In this document: positions 34,012 to 43,129 of the stretch, piece by piece
Layout of the letters: each line of letters begins with the position of its first letter
Numbering within the stretch: the stretch's first letter is position 1
NCBI GenBank assembly: GCA_036924855.1
Contig: JBAGRP010000001.1
Location: forward strand, 2,914,001-2,978,000
Direction of reading: 5' to 3'
DNA length: 64,000 nt
DNA from: Nitrobacteraceae bacterium AZCC 2146
Lineage (GTDB): Bacteria; Pseudomonadota; Alphaproteobacteria; Rhizobiales; Xanthobacteraceae
Position numbers and translations under genes: made by a program
Notes under the pieces: model-generated
Database searches by the model: none
Told to the model about the DNA's origin: nothing
Seen by the model: only the letters and a program-made list of their open reading frames with translations

Positions 34012-34710
34012 ATGTCGTCTCTCAAGCTAAGGTCCTCTTTCAAAGTAAGACTCGGGCTTCTTGCGGCCGCCGGCCTGCTGCTGTCGGGCTGCATGCAGGC
34101 CACGACCTATGAGGCCTCGTCGGACAAGAACCTGAAGCCGCGCGACAAGGAATTGCTGGCCAAGGTATCTTACGTGAAGACGCCGGTCGCCGAGCCGTTC
34201 CGCCGCGCCATCGTCGAATATCACCGCAAGGAACTGCCGGGCTCGATCGTGGTCGATTCCGACAATCACTATCTCTATTTCGTGCAGGACGGCGGCAAGG
34301 CGATCCGCTACGGCATCACCGTCGGCGAAGAAGCCATGGCCTGGTCCGGCGTCGCCAAGGTCGGCAGCATGACCGAGTGGCCACCGTGGCACCCCACCGC
34401 TTCCGAAATCTCGCGTCTCGGCGTGCCGAAATTCGTGCCGCCCGGTCCGGACAATCCGATGGGCTCGCGCGCGATGTATCTGTACTCCGGCGGCAAGGAC
34501 ACGCTGTTCCGGATTCACGGCACCAACCAGCCGGAATATATCGGCGCGTCGATTTCGTCGGGCTGCATTCGCATGACCAACGAGGACGTCATCGACCTCT
34601 ACAACCGCGTCAAGCTCGGCGCGGTGGTGGTGGTGCTGGAGCCCAAGCAGGGCGATTCGCCGGTCAATTCGAAGCTCGCAATGCAGGGTGCCGGCGGCAC
34701 GCCTTACTGA
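34012..34710 (+). CDS. L,D-transpeptidase lipoprotein (first of tandem pair)
   Basis: A 232-residue YkuD-family enzyme. The signal peptide ends in a lipobox (LLAAAGLLLSGCMQ), so it is a lipoprotein. The catalytic domain runs from about residue 75 (PGSIVVDSDNHYLYFVQDGGKAIRYGITVGEE) and contains HGTNQPEYIGASISSGCIRMTNEDVIDLY, with the catalytic His and the SGCIRM Cys. It forms 3-3 cross-links in peptidoglycan or attaches proteins to it. The start at 34012 removes an unsupported N-terminal extension. A terminator follows at 34751. Confidence 0.9.
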   Translation: MSSLKLRSSFKVRLGLLAAAGLLLSGCMQATTYEASSDKNLKPRDKELLAKVSYVKTPVAEPFRRAIVEYHRKELPGSIVVDSDNHYLYFVQDGGKAIRYGITVGEEAMAWSGVAKVGSMTEWPPWHPTASEISRLGVPKFVPPGPDNPMGSRAMYLYSGGKDTLFRIHGTNQPEYIGASISSGCIRMTNEDVIDLYNRVKLGAVVVVLEPKQGDSPVNSKLAMQGAGGTPY

Positions 34711-34750
34711 TCGCGGCATAACTGATCGCGGCACGTCTCATCCGATTTGA

Positions 34751-34780
34751 AAAAGCGCCGGTCCGTCCGGCGCTTTTTTT
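34751..34780 (+). terminator. Rho-independent terminator after the first L,D-transpeptidase gene
   Basis: AAAAGCGCCGG-TCCGT-CCGGCGCTTTTTTT: an 11-bp perfect stem with a T run. Nearly the same stem is used after the second gene. Confidence 0.92.
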
Positions 34781-34855
34781 GCGCGCGCGGCGTTGCGTGA
34801 TTGTCCTGCTGTCGGCTGCTGGTTTGCTACAAAACGTCGCAGCGCAGCGGAGAGT

Positions 34856-34877
34856 TGCGACAATTGAGACACAGCTT
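34856..34877 (+). promoter_or_regulatory. shared upstream element of the L,D-transpeptidase genes, copy 2
   Basis: TGCGACAATTGAGACACAG, 128 bp before the start at 35005. See copy 1 at 33859. Confidence 0.5.
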
Positions 34878-35004
34878 GTGCACTGCGTGATGCGGAGCCT
34901 GTGGAAGGGCTGGAAAATCGGCGATTTCGACGGTACTTATTTTTGAAGGAATTCGTAGCTTTTACAGCGCATTGTTGGCGCTGGCCGTTAATTGGAAAAT
35001 TGAA

Positions 35005-35691
35005 ATGTCGCCTCTCAAGATCAAACTGGGACTTCTCGTCGCCACCGGCCTGATGCTGTCAGGCTGCATGCAGGCGACGACCAATTTCCAGACCGCGCCG
35101 GAAGCCAGCCTGAAGCCGGCCGACAAGCTGCAGCTCGCCAAGGCGCGCTACGCCAAGGTGCAGCCGGCCGAGCCGTTCCGCCGCGCCATTGTCGATTTCC
35201 ACCGCAAGGAACTGCCGGGCTCGATCGTGGTCGATTCCGACAACCACTATCTCTATTACGTGCAGGATGGCGGCAAGGCGATCCGCTACGGCATCACCGT
35301 CGGCGAGGAAGCTCTGGCGTTCTCCGGCGTCGCCCGCGTCGGCAACATGGCGGAATGGCCGAAGTGGACCCCGACCGCCGACATCCACAAGCGCATCGAG
35401 GGCCTGCCGGCCTCAGTGCCGGGCGGCGTCGACAATCCACTCGGCGCCCGCGCGCTGTATCTCTACCAGGGCAACCGCGACACCCTGTTCCGGATCCACG
35501 GCACCAACCAGCCGGAATATATCGGCGCCTCGATCTCCTCGGGCTGCATCCGCATGACCAATGAGGACGTCATCGACCTCTACAGCCGGGTCAAACCCGG
35601 CGCAGTGGTGGTGGTGCTGGAGCCCAAGCAGGGCGACTCGCCTTATAATTCCAAGCTCGCGCTGCAGGGCAACGGCGGCACGCCGTACTGA
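35005..35691 (+). CDS. L,D-transpeptidase lipoprotein (second of tandem pair)
   Basis: A 228-residue paralogue of the preceding gene, with the same lipobox (LMLSGCMQATT) and the same catalytic block (HGTNQPEYIGASISSGCIRMTNEDVIDLY). The two differ mainly near the mature N-terminus and in the loop at TPTADIHKRIEGLPASVPGG, where this copy has a six-residue variation that may change substrate choice. Each gene has its own upstream element and terminator, so they are separate transcription units arising from duplication of the whole unit. Confidence 0.9.
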   Translation: MSPLKIKLGLLVATGLMLSGCMQATTNFQTAPEASLKPADKLQLAKARYAKVQPAEPFRRAIVDFHRKELPGSIVVDSDNHYLYYVQDGGKAIRYGITVGEEALAFSGVARVGNMAEWPKWTPTADIHKRIEGLPASVPGGVDNPLGARALYLYQGNRDTLFRIHGTNQPEYIGASISSGCIRMTNEDVIDLYSRVKPGAVVVVLEPKQGDSPYNSKLALQGNGGTPY

Positions 35692-35712
35692 CGGCAGGAT
35701 TTGCGAGATCAG

Positions 35713-35742
35713 AAAAAGCGCCGGTTTTTCCGGCGCTTTTTT
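35713..35742 (+). terminator. Rho-independent terminator after the second L,D-transpeptidase gene
   Basis: AAAAAGCGCCGG-TTTTT-CCGGCGCTTTTTT: a perfect stem and T run. Symmetric enough to serve the convergent extensin-like gene too. Confidence 0.92.
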
Positions 35743-35767
35743 GTTCGGGCTGGGGTAGGCGCAAACC

Positions 35768-36826
35768 TCACCTCAGAAGAAACCCGAACGGCGATGGCGC
35801 CGCGCGGCGCTTGCGCGGCTTGGGTTTGGGCTTCACCGGCGGATGGTCCGGCTCGGGCTCGACGGCTTCGGGCTCGGGCTCCGCTGCAGCGGGGGCAGCC
35901 GTCTGCGACTCGGCGGGAGCAGCCTCCACCGGCTTGCCCTCTGCGGTCTCGCGCGGCGGCGCTTCGTCCGGCCGCACGGCCGGCATCAGGGGCGCGATGA
36001 GAGGCAACTGGTCCCAGACGTCCCACTGGCAGACCTTGTAGTTGCCGCGGCGCTCGGCGAGGTCGAGATGGATATGGTCCTCGTGATAGCCGTCGGAGCC
36101 CGGCCCCAGCACGGTGGAGAACCGCGTGCATACCGAGAGCAGCACCTTTTCGCGCAGCTCGCGCGGCGTGGCGCGCTCGGTCAGCGCGATCGACTGGCCG
36201 TTGGCGAGCTTCAAGGCGCGGACGTCGAGCGCATTGGCGCGGCCATGCTCCGACATCTTGGCGCCGACGATGCGGTTGCGGCCGCGGCAATCGAAGGAAT
36301 CGAAATTGTCGAGCTCGCTGAGCCTGGTGCCGAGTCCAGCCGCCAGCGGCGCCATGTCGGCGCGGACCCAATCGGCGATGGCCGACGCCATCGTGCAGCG
36401 CATGGTGCCGCCCGGCTTCAGCGGCACCTGGGTTTTGTCCGGCAGGACCACCGCCTCGAGATGCACCAGATCGTCGCCGCCGCAGGCGCCGGGGCCATGG
36501 ATCGTGGCAATGCTCGGCGCAATGGCGATCGAATCCGTCAGGGCGAGGCGGCAGGCCGAGGGCGGCGGCGGTTCGGCCGGGCGCTGCTCGGTGGCGGGTT
36601 TCTCGGCCTTGGCCGGCTTCTCGGTCTCAGCCGGCGCTTGCTGCTGCTCGATGACGGGCGCCTCCGCCGGACGCGGTTTGGGCAGCGGCACCCTGCCCGC
36701 AGTGAGATAGGCCTGCGCCGGTGCGACCACCAGCAGCAGCGTCAAGGCCACAGCGATTGTCCTTTGGTCGCAGATCAAACGCCGACAAGCCCATTTCCGG
36801 GCCGCTTCCCCCGCGCTAAACTTCAT
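35768..36826 (-). CDS. extensin-like C-terminal domain protein, secreted
   Basis: A 352-residue exported protein. The signal peptide ends near residue 40 (TIAVALTLLLVVAPAQAYL). A Pro/Ala/Glu-rich linker follows (EKPAKAEKPATEQRPAEPPPP). The extensin-like domain starts at CRLALTDSIAIAP and includes MASAIADWVRADM, SEHGRANALDVRALKLANG and DGYHEDHIHLDLAERRGNYKVCQW, a D-Ala-D-Ala-peptidase-like zinc site pattern (H...D...H.H). The tail is again Pro/Glu/Lys-rich. A peptidoglycan role next to two L,D-transpeptidases is plausible. A longer start at 36919 would add in-frame five-residue repeats. Confidence 0.82.
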   Translation of the reverse strand: MKFSAGEAARKWACRRLICDQRTIAVALTLLLVVAPAQAYLTAGRVPLPKPRPAEAPVIEQQQAPAETEKPAKAEKPATEQRPAEPPPPSACRLALTDSIAIAPSIATIHGPGACGGDDLVHLEAVVLPDKTQVPLKPGGTMRCTMASAIADWVRADMAPLAAGLGTRLSELDNFDSFDCRGRNRIVGAKMSEHGRANALDVRALKLANGQSIALTERATPRELREKVLLSVCTRFSTVLGPGSDGYHEDHIHLDLAERRGNYKVCQWDVWDQLPLIAPLMPAVRPDEAPPRETAEGKPVEAAPAESQTAAPAAAEPEPEAVEPEPDHPPVKPKPKPRKRRAAPSPFGFLLR

Positions 36827-36829
36827 GCC

Positions 36830-36889
36830 AAGACCTTGGACAGCAAGACCTTGAGTAACAAGACCTTGGGCGACAAGACCCTGGGCGAG
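36830..36889 (-). repeat. four tandem 15-bp repeats before the extensin-like gene
   Basis: Units AAGACCTTGGACAGC, AAGACCTTGAGTAAC, AAGACCTTGGGCGAC and AAGACCCTGGGCGAG follow each other without gaps. On the coding strand each gives CAAGGTCTTG. If translation began at 36919 they would encode four five-residue repeats (AQGLV type). Confidence 0.9.
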
Positions 36890-36956
36890 CTCCAGGCGGC
36901 ACAAAATTCCTGACGGCAAACCGGCAGGCCAAATAACATCGAGGAGGGACGTTCGA

Positions 36957-38585
36957 ATGCGCGGGTTGATGCAAGACTGGCCACTGCTGTGTCACCGGAT
37001 TATCGATCATGCGGCGAAGGTCCATGGCGACCGGGAGGTCGTCACCCGCTCGGTCGAAGGCCCCATACATCGCACCAATTACGCCGAAATTCGCGCGCGG
37101 TCGCTGAAAGTCGCACAGCGACTCGACCGCGAGGGCATTCAGCTCGGCGACCGTGTCGCCACCATCGCATGGAACACCTGGCGTCATCTCGAAGCTTGGT
37201 ACGGCATTATGGGCATCGGCGCCATCTGCCACACCGTCAATCCACGCCTGTTCCCGGACCAGATCGCCTGGATCATCAACCATGCGCAGGATCGCATCGT
37301 GATGGTCGACCTCACCTTCGTGCCGATCGTGGAAAAGATCGCCGATCAGCTGCCCAGCGTCGAACGCTACATCATCCTCACCGACAAGGCGCACATGCCG
37401 CCAACCGCGCTGAAGAACGCGGTCGCCTACGAGGACTGGATCGCGGAAGTCGACGGCGATTTCAAGTGGAAGGAGTTCGACGAAAATACCGCGGCGGCGA
37501 TGTGCTACACCTCGGGCACCACAGGCGATCCGAAGGGCGTACTGTATTCGCACCGCTCCAACGTGATGCACGCGCTGATGGCGAACACCGGCGATTCGCT
37601 GGGCGCCAATGCGCAGGACACGATGCTGCCGGTGGTGCCGCTGTTCCACGCCAACAGCTGGGGGATCGCGTTTTCCGCGCCCTCGATGGGCACCAAGCTG
37701 GTGTTCCCCGGCGCCAAGCTCGATGGCGCATCGGTCTACGAACTGCTCTCGACCGAGAAAGTGACGCACACCGCCGGCGTGCCGACGGTGTGGCTGATGC
37801 TGCTCAACTACATGGCCGCCAACAATCTGAAACTGCCTGACCTGCGGATGGTGGTCTGTGGCGGCTCGGCGATGCCGCGCTCGATGATCAAGGCGTTCGT
37901 CGACATGGGGATCGGCGCCCGCCATGCCTGGGGCATGACCGAGATGAGCCCGATCGGCACCCTGGCCGCGCTGAAGCCGCCATTCGATCAGCTCGAAGGC
38001 GACGCCCGGCTCGACGTGCTGCAGACCCAGGGCTATCCGCCGTTCGGCGTCGAGATGAAGATCACCGACGATGCCGGCAAGGAACTGCCATGGGACGGCA
38101 AGACCTTCGGCCGCCTCAAGGTGCGCGGTCCCTCGGTCTCGGCGGCGTATTACCGCGTCGATGCCAACATTCTCGACGAGGACGGCTATTTCGACACCGG
38201 CGACGTCGCCACGATCGACAAGCACGGCTACATGCGGATCACCGATCGCTCCAAGGATGTCATCAAGTCCGGCGGCGAATGGATCAGTTCGATCGACCTG
38301 GAAAATCTCGCGGTCGGCCATCCCCAGGTGGCGGAAGCCGCCGTGATCGGCGTCTACCATCCGAAGTGGGACGAGCGGCCGCTCTTGATCGTGCAGCTCA
38401 AGGCCGGCCAGACCGCAACGCGCGAGGACATCCTGAAATACATGGATGGCAAGATCGCGAAATGGTGGATGCCGGACGACGTGGTGTTCGTCGAGGCGAT
38501 CCCGCACACCGCCACCGGCAAGATCCTGAAGACCGCACTGCGCGATCAGTTCAAGACGTACAGTTTGCCAACCGCGGCGGCGTGA
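36957..38585 (+). CDS. AMP-dependent acyl-CoA ligase (long-chain fatty acid or 3-methylmercaptopropionyl-CoA ligase type)
   Basis: A 542-residue adenylate-forming enzyme. The phosphate loop [15 protein letters not shown] is at 181-195. Further motifs are [81 protein letters not shown] and the C-terminal [14 protein letters not shown]. The GWGMTE-like core and overall layout match the FadD/DmdB group; the true substrate is not clear. GAGGAGGG lies just before the ATG at 36957. It diverges from the extensin-like gene. Confidence 0.9.
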   Translation: MRGLMQDWPLLCHRIIDHAAKVHGDREVVTRSVEGPIHRTNYAEIRARSLKVAQRLDREGIQLGDRVATIAWNTWRHLEAWYGIMGIGAICHTVNPRLFPDQIAWIINHAQDRIVMVDLTFVPIVEKIADQLPSVERYIILTDKAHMPPTALKNAVAYEDWIAEVDGDFKWKEFDENTAAAMCYTSGTTGDPKGVLYSHRSNVMHALMANTGDSLGANAQDTMLPVVPLFHANSWGIAFSAPSMGTKLVFPGAKLDGASVYELLSTEKVTHTAGVPTVWLMLLNYMAANNLKLPDLRMVVCGGSAMPRSMIKAFVDMGIGARHAWGMTEMSPIGTLAALKPPFDQLEGDARLDVLQTQGYPPFGVEMKITDDAGKELPWDGKTFGRLKVRGPSVSAAYYRVDANILDEDGYFDTGDVATIDKHGYMRITDRSKDVIKSGGEWISSIDLENLAVGHPQVAEAAVIGVYHPKWDERPLLIVQLKAGQTATREDILKYMDGKIAKWWMPDDVVFVEAIPHTATGKILKTALRDQFKTYSLPTAAA

Positions 38586-38609
38586 GGCGGAGTAGCGACG
38601 TTTCTTTCT

Positions 38610-38640
38610 AACCTCTCCCCGCCCTTCGCGGGGAGAGGTT
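38610..38640. terminator. bidirectional terminator-like hairpin
   Basis: AACCTCTCCCCG-CCCTTCG-CGGGGAGAGGTT: a perfect 12-bp stem between two convergent genes. There are few T's after it on the plus strand, so strength is uncertain. Confidence 0.65.
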
Positions 38641-38645
38641 AAGAA

Positions 38646-39101
38646 TCAGCCCGTCAATGCGGCTTTCACCAGACCGCTGGCCTTGCCGAAATCCATCTGG
38701 CCGGCGTACTTCGCTTTCAGCGCACCGATCACCTTGCCCATGTCCTTGATCCCCGCTGCGCCGCTCGCAGAAATTTCGGCTGCGATCGCCGCCTTTACAT
38801 CGTCGTCCGACATCTGCTTCGGCAGATAGGCGGAGATGATGGCGATTTCCTCGCGCTCCTGGCCGGCGAGTTCGGCGCGGCCGCCCTTGTCGTAGAGCTC
38901 GACGGATTCCTGGCGCTGCTTGATCATCTTCTGCAGCACGCTGAGCAGGTCGCCGTCTGACAGCGGCGGCTTGCCCTGGCCGCGGGCATCAATGTCAGCG
39001 TTCTTGATGGTCGAATTGACCATCCGCAAGGTCGAGAGCTTGCGCTCGTCCTTGGCCCGCATCGCGTCCTTGACGGCGTTGTTGATGTCATCGCGCAACA
39101 T
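38646..39101 (-). CDS. GatB/YqeY domain-containing protein
   Basis: A 151-residue helical protein of the YqeY family: MLRDDINNAVKDAMRAKDERKLSTLRMVNSTIKN at the start, QERAEIAIISAYLPKQMSD-like middle (here EREEIAIISAYLPKQMSDDD), and GKVIGALKAKYAGQMDFGKASGLVKAAL at the end. The domain is also found at the C-terminus of GatB and is thought to contact tRNA. Its free-standing role is not settled. GGAGGAG precedes the ATG at 39101. Confidence 0.9.
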   Translation of the reverse strand: MLRDDINNAVKDAMRAKDERKLSTLRMVNSTIKNADIDARGQGKPPLSDGDLLSVLQKMIKQRQESVELYDKGGRAELAGQEREEIAIISAYLPKQMSDDDVKAAIAAEISASGAAGIKDMGKVIGALKAKYAGQMDFGKASGLVKAALTG

Positions 39102-39200
39102 ATGCGTCTCCTCCACGGCCTGCCAGGCGCAGTGCCGGATCAATCCAGTGGGTGACGATCTAGGCGCTTTGAGGGGCCCGCACAACCGCAGGCGTAGCGA

Positions 39201-40838
39201 TCAGCGAACCGGCTGGCGGTCGCTGGAGCTGAAATCCTCGACGCCCTCGGACGGCGGCCCGACGGGAGCGCTGGTCTCGATGTCGTGCGGCAGCACCATC
39301 AGCGCCGCGATGGTCGCGGGCACACCGGCGTGGCCCCACAATTTCGGCTGCACCTCGAAATCGAACCGCATATATTGCGGCGCCAGCGCCGTGACGCTGC
39401 GCATCCAGGCCATGCAGGGCTCGTCTTCGGTGAAACACATGGCGGCCCAGCCCTTCTCCAGTGTCCCCAGCGGCGGCAGGCTCCAATCGTACTGATACTG
39501 GAACGGACGGCGGTAGACCGGGTGGTCGGGGCTGTAGAAGGCGGTGGCGAAGGCCAGCCCGTCGTCGCCTGATATCGCCGGCAGCGGCCGATCCGAGACC
39601 CCGTGCCAGCGCTTGGTGAGTTCCGCGGCAGCGAGCCTGTAATAGCTGCGATCGTTGGGGCTGACGCTGTTGCGCCAGATCGCATGCAATGGCGCAGCGA
39701 TGACCACCGCGACCACCGCAATCCCTGCGACGAATACCGCCAGATTGACCACATACAATCGTTCCAGCGCGAAGCTGGCGCCGCACACAATCAGGATCGC
39801 CGGCAGGAACAGGCCCTGCAGCGCCCACAGCGACGGCATGTCGGTGCCGATGGCGATGGTGGCGATCACCGGCAGCAGGATGGTGCCGGCGAATACCCAG
39901 AACAGCAGTACCAGCCCCGGGTTCAGGGCGCGGAAATCGGCGCCAAACCGCTTCAGCCGCAGCTCCGCCGACAGCACCCAGACCAAAGCGGGCAGCGCCA
40001 GCGTTGCGGCAAGACCGAGCAGGAACATGGTGGCTTCGTAAAGTGACGAGCTGAAATCAATGCCGCCATGGACATCCAAGGCATAGGCAAACGGCGTGGC
40101 GCCGGTGGTCGCCAGCCAGTGCAGATGCGGCCCGAGCACGACAAGGCCGGTGAGCGCCGACATCCACGGCGCCCACGACTTGAAATATACCGCGCGCTGC
40201 GGATGCATCACCGCCGCCAGCACGAAACTGCCGACCAGGAATACCGAATAATATTTACCGAGCATCGCCAGAGCGGCGAACACGCCGGCCGCCGCGGCCC
40301 AGCCAACCGCGCGGCTCTCGAACGAGCGCAGGAAGCAATACGTCGCCAGCGGCCACACCGCGAGTAGCACGGTGTTGGCATTGAAGCGCTGGGCGTGGAA
40401 TTGATAGGCCGGCAGCAGCATCAGCAGCATCAGCACCACGGCGCGGGCGTCGCCGCGGACGAAGCGGCGCGCGATCAGATCGACCGCAAACAGCGCCACT
40501 GCGGCATTGATCATCGCCAGTAGCTGAAACGACCAGTCAGCAAGTGGAAACACCCGCGTCCAGAGATGTGCGGCCCAGCCCATCAGCGGCGGATGTTTGG
40601 CATTGCCCCAGGCGAATTCGCGGCCGACCGACCAGCTCTCCAGCGCGTCGGAATGCAGGTCGCCGCTGAGATAAGCGATGAGCAGAAACAGCAACCAGAC
40701 CGCAGCAAATGCAATGATCAGTGCCGGAATCGCCCAGCCCTTCTCGATGCCGTCGAGCCATCTCCAAAATGGTCGGCGCCATCGCGCCGGCGCAACGGCC
40801 GAACGAGCGGCCATTACGGCGAAATAGTCCAGTTGCAC
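39201..40838 (-). CDS. GT39/ArnT-like membrane glycosyltransferase
   Basis: A 545-residue membrane protein with about ten hydrophobic helices. The first periplasmic loop holds SGDLHSDALESWSVGREFAWGNAKHPPLMGW. Its acidic residues and KHPP are the hallmark of the dolichyl/undecaprenyl-phosphate-mannose type (GT39/GT83, ArnT-like) transferases. The C-terminal 130 residues are periplasmic (AAAELTKRWHGVSDRPLPAISGDDGL). It would move a sugar from a lipid carrier to a cell-envelope acceptor. The start at 40838 or 40814 is possible. Confidence 0.82.
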   Translation of the reverse strand: MQLDYFAVMAARSAVAPARWRRPFWRWLDGIEKGWAIPALIIAFAAVWLLFLLIAYLSGDLHSDALESWSVGREFAWGNAKHPPLMGWAAHLWTRVFPLADWSFQLLAMINAAVALFAVDLIARRFVRGDARAVVLMLLMLLPAYQFHAQRFNANTVLLAVWPLATYCFLRSFESRAVGWAAAAGVFAALAMLGKYYSVFLVGSFVLAAVMHPQRAVYFKSWAPWMSALTGLVVLGPHLHWLATTGATPFAYALDVHGGIDFSSSLYEATMFLLGLAATLALPALVWVLSAELRLKRFGADFRALNPGLVLLFWVFAGTILLPVIATIAIGTDMPSLWALQGLFLPAILIVCGASFALERLYVVNLAVFVAGIAVVAVVIAAPLHAIWRNSVSPNDRSYYRLAAAELTKRWHGVSDRPLPAISGDDGLAFATAFYSPDHPVYRRPFQYQYDWSLPPLGTLEKGWAAMCFTEDEPCMAWMRSVTALAPQYMRFDFEVQPKLWGHAGVPATIAALMVLPHDIETSAPVGPPSEGVEDFSSSDRQPVR

Positions 40839-40921
40839 TTAAATGTCCGGAAACATGAATTCACAGTTTGCTAACTGTGAAAGCCAGTTCCGGCAAGCGC
40901 GTACTTATTTATTTGATTAAT

Positions 40922-41623
40922 TCAAGATTGTACCCAGCTGAGCAAGGCATCCGCCGTCGCCTGCGGCTGTTCGACCTGCGGCAGGTGACCACAATTGGGA
41001 ATGATTGTCAGCGCTGCGCCTTCGATGGCATCGGCCATCTCGACCGACAGGCTGTTCGGGATGGTATTGTCCTGATCGCCTGTCAGCACCCAGGTCGGAC
41101 AGCGGATCGCGCTGAGCGTCGGGCGCGAATCCGGCCGCCCCATCACCGCAGTCTGCTGGCGGACGAAAGCATCGGGGCCGATATCGTCGCCCATGCCGTG
41201 TACCAGCTGGCGCAACTCCGGATCGTCGCGCCGCGACGGATGCACGAAGCCGGGGAACGCCGCATCAAGCACCTCATGGAATTGGCCGGCCTGCACCCTG
41301 GCGATCTGGCCGCGGCGGCCTGCGCTGGCCTCCAGCGTATCTGGCCGTGCCTGGGTGTTGATCAGCGCCAGCCGTATCACCCGCTCCGGCGCCTGTCGGA
41401 TGATCTCGAAGGCGATGTAGCCGCCCATGGAATGGCCGGCAAGCGCGAAGCGCGGTGGCGCTTCGGCCAGAATACGGCGCGCGATCGCACCCATATTGTC
41501 GTCGCGAATATGGTTGGCCACCGTCACCGGCCCGAAGCGCCACAGCGCTGGAATGATCGGGGCGTAGATCCGCGGCGACGCGGCAAGGCCCGCCACCAGC
41601 ATGATCGGCATTGTCTCAGTCAT
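40922..41623 (-). CDS. alpha/beta hydrolase
   Basis: A 233-residue alpha/beta-hydrolase-fold enzyme with the nucleophile elbow GHSMGGY near residue 75, the acid residue likely in VLTGDQDNTIPNSLS (Asp near 190) and the His in IPNCGHLPQVEQP near 215. It is cytoplasmic with no signal peptide. The substrate is unknown. The ATG at 41623 is chosen because GGAGGA lies six bases before the intervening ATGCGC; starts at 41629 and 41665 are in frame. Confidence 0.85.
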   Translation of the reverse strand: MTETMPIMLVAGLAASPRIYAPIIPALWRFGPVTVANHIRDDNMGAIARRILAEAPPRFALAGHSMGGYIAFEIIRQAPERVIRLALINTQARPDTLEASAGRRGQIARVQAGQFHEVLDAAFPGFVHPSRRDDPELRQLVHGMGDDIGPDAFVRQQTAVMGRPDSRPTLSAIRCPTWVLTGDQDNTIPNSLSVEMADAIEGAALTIIPNCGHLPQVEQPQATADALLSWVQS

Positions 41624-41731
41624 GCGCATTCCTCCCCCACGCCCAAATTTCCGGCAAATCGGCACAATGGCATGTGAATCCGCCCGTTCCGGCTTTGACG
41701 CAAGCGGGTGTGGGGACTATGTAATCCACTC

Positions 41732-42922
41732 ATGACCCCCTCGGAAACATCCTCAGCCTGGCCGGACCACAAACCGACCGCGCTCCTCGTGCTCGCCGAT
41801 GGCACCGTGCTGGAGGGCTTCGGCCTCGGCGCGGAAGGCCAGGCCGTTGGCGAAGTCTGCTTCAACACGGCGATGACCGGCTATGAGGAGATCCTCACCG
41901 ATCCCTCCTATGCCGGACAGCTCATCACCTTCACCTTCCCGCATATCGGCAACGTCGGCACCAACGACGAGGATATCGAGACCGTGAACATGGCGGCGAC
42001 GCCGGGCGCGCGCGGCGTGATCCTGCGCTCGGCCATCACCGATCCCTCGAATTACCGCTCCTCAAAGCATCTCGATGCCTGGCTGAAGGCCCGCGGCATC
42101 ATCGGCATTTCCGGCATCGACACCCGGGCGCTGACGGCGCTGATCCGCAACAAGGGCATGCCCAACGGCGTGATCGCTCACGCGCAGAACGGCAAGTTCG
42201 ACCTGCACGGGATAAAGGAAGAAGCCCGCGAATGGCCCGGCCTCGAGGGCATGGACCTGGTGCCGATGGTGACCTCCGGCCAACGCTTCACCTGGGACGA
42301 GACTCCCTGGGCCTGGGAAAAGGGCTTTGGCCGCCAGACCGCGCCGGAATTCAACGTCGTCGCCATCGACTACGGCATCAAGCGCAACATCCTGCGGCTG
42401 CTGGCCGGCGAAGGCTGCAAAATCACCGTCGTCCCCGCCACCACTTCGGCGGAAGAGATTATGGCGCTGAAGCCGGACGGCGTGTTCCTCTCCAACGGCC
42501 CCGGCGATCCCGCCGAGACCGGCAAATATGCCGTGCCGGTGATCCAGAGCGTGATCGCTTCCGGCGTGCCGACCTTCGGCATCTGCCTCGGCCACCAGAT
42601 GCTCGGCCTCGCGGTCGGCGCCAAGACCAAGAAGATGCACCAGGGCCATCACGGCGCCAATCATCCGGTCAAGGACGAGACTACCGGCAAGGTGGAAATC
42701 ACCTCGATGAACCACGGCTTCGCGGTGGACGAAAAGACCCTGCCGAAGGGCGCGACGCAGACCCACATCTCGCTGTTCGACGGCTCCAACTGCGGCATCC
42801 AGCTCGAAGGCAAACCGGTGTTCTCGGTGCAGTACCATCCGGAAGCCTCCCCCGGCCCACGCGACTCGCATTACCTGTTCAAGAGGTTCGCCGATCTGAT
42901 GCGGGCGAAGAAGGCGTCGTAA
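41732..42922 (+). CDS. carA: carbamoyl-phosphate synthase small chain
   Basis: A 396-residue CarA of standard length. The N-terminal domain begins [47 protein letters not shown]. The C-terminal class I glutaminase domain has the nucleophile in [16 protein letters not shown] and the His-Glu pair in [10 protein letters not shown]. It supplies ammonia from glutamine to CarB for arginine and pyrimidine synthesis. The start at 41732 removes a short unsupported extension. Its partner carB is at 47765, with six protein genes and a tRNA-like sequence between. Confidence 0.96.
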   Translation: MTPSETSSAWPDHKPTALLVLADGTVLEGFGLGAEGQAVGEVCFNTAMTGYEEILTDPSYAGQLITFTFPHIGNVGTNDEDIETVNMAATPGARGVILRSAITDPSNYRSSKHLDAWLKARGIIGISGIDTRALTALIRNKGMPNGVIAHAQNGKFDLHGIKEEAREWPGLEGMDLVPMVTSGQRFTWDETPWAWEKGFGRQTAPEFNVVAIDYGIKRNILRLLAGEGCKITVVPATTSAEEIMALKPDGVFLSNGPGDPAETGKYAVPVIQSVIASGVPTFGICLGHQMLGLAVGAKTKKMHQGHHGANHPVKDETTGKVEITSMNHGFAVDEKTLPKGATQTHISLFDGSNCGIQLEGKPVFSVQYHPEASPGPRDSHYLFKRFADLMRAKKAS

Positions 42923-42936
42923 GGACACCTGCCACC

Positions 42937-43017
42937 GTCATTGCGAGGAGCCCTTGCGACGAAGCAATCCAGTCTGCGCTTGCGGCTTATGGATTGCTTC
43001 GCTGCGCTCGCAATGAC
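42937..43017. repeat. intergenic palindromic repeat, family B (GTCATTGCGAG...CAATGAC)
   Basis: Begins GTCATTGCGAGGAG and ends CGCTCGCAATGAC, with the inner inverted repeat GAAGCAATCCA / TGGATTGCTTC. Another full copy is at 52377-52449 and a half copy at 55149-55182. Confidence 0.8.
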
Positions 43018-43032
43018 GCGGAAATGCATTGC

Positions 43033-43080
43033 GAAAGGTGCTGGCGCTGCAACAAGGAAAGGTGCTGGCGCTGCAACAAG
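43033..43080. repeat. perfect 24-bp tandem duplication
   Basis: The 24-base unit starting GAAAGGTGCTGGCGCTGC occurs twice in a row with no mismatch (43033-43056, 43057-43080), in the 5' region of the thioesterase gene. Perfect identity suggests a recent event. Confidence 0.95.
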
Positions 43081-43129
43081 TCAGTTCGTATGATGGGCAT
43101 CATTGCAAATCTTCGAGGGTGCCGACGCC

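Noticed and set aside
36816..38507. 563-codon frame opposite the acyl-CoA ligase at 36957
   Set aside because: Antisense shadow; the ligase motifs are intact on the plus strand.
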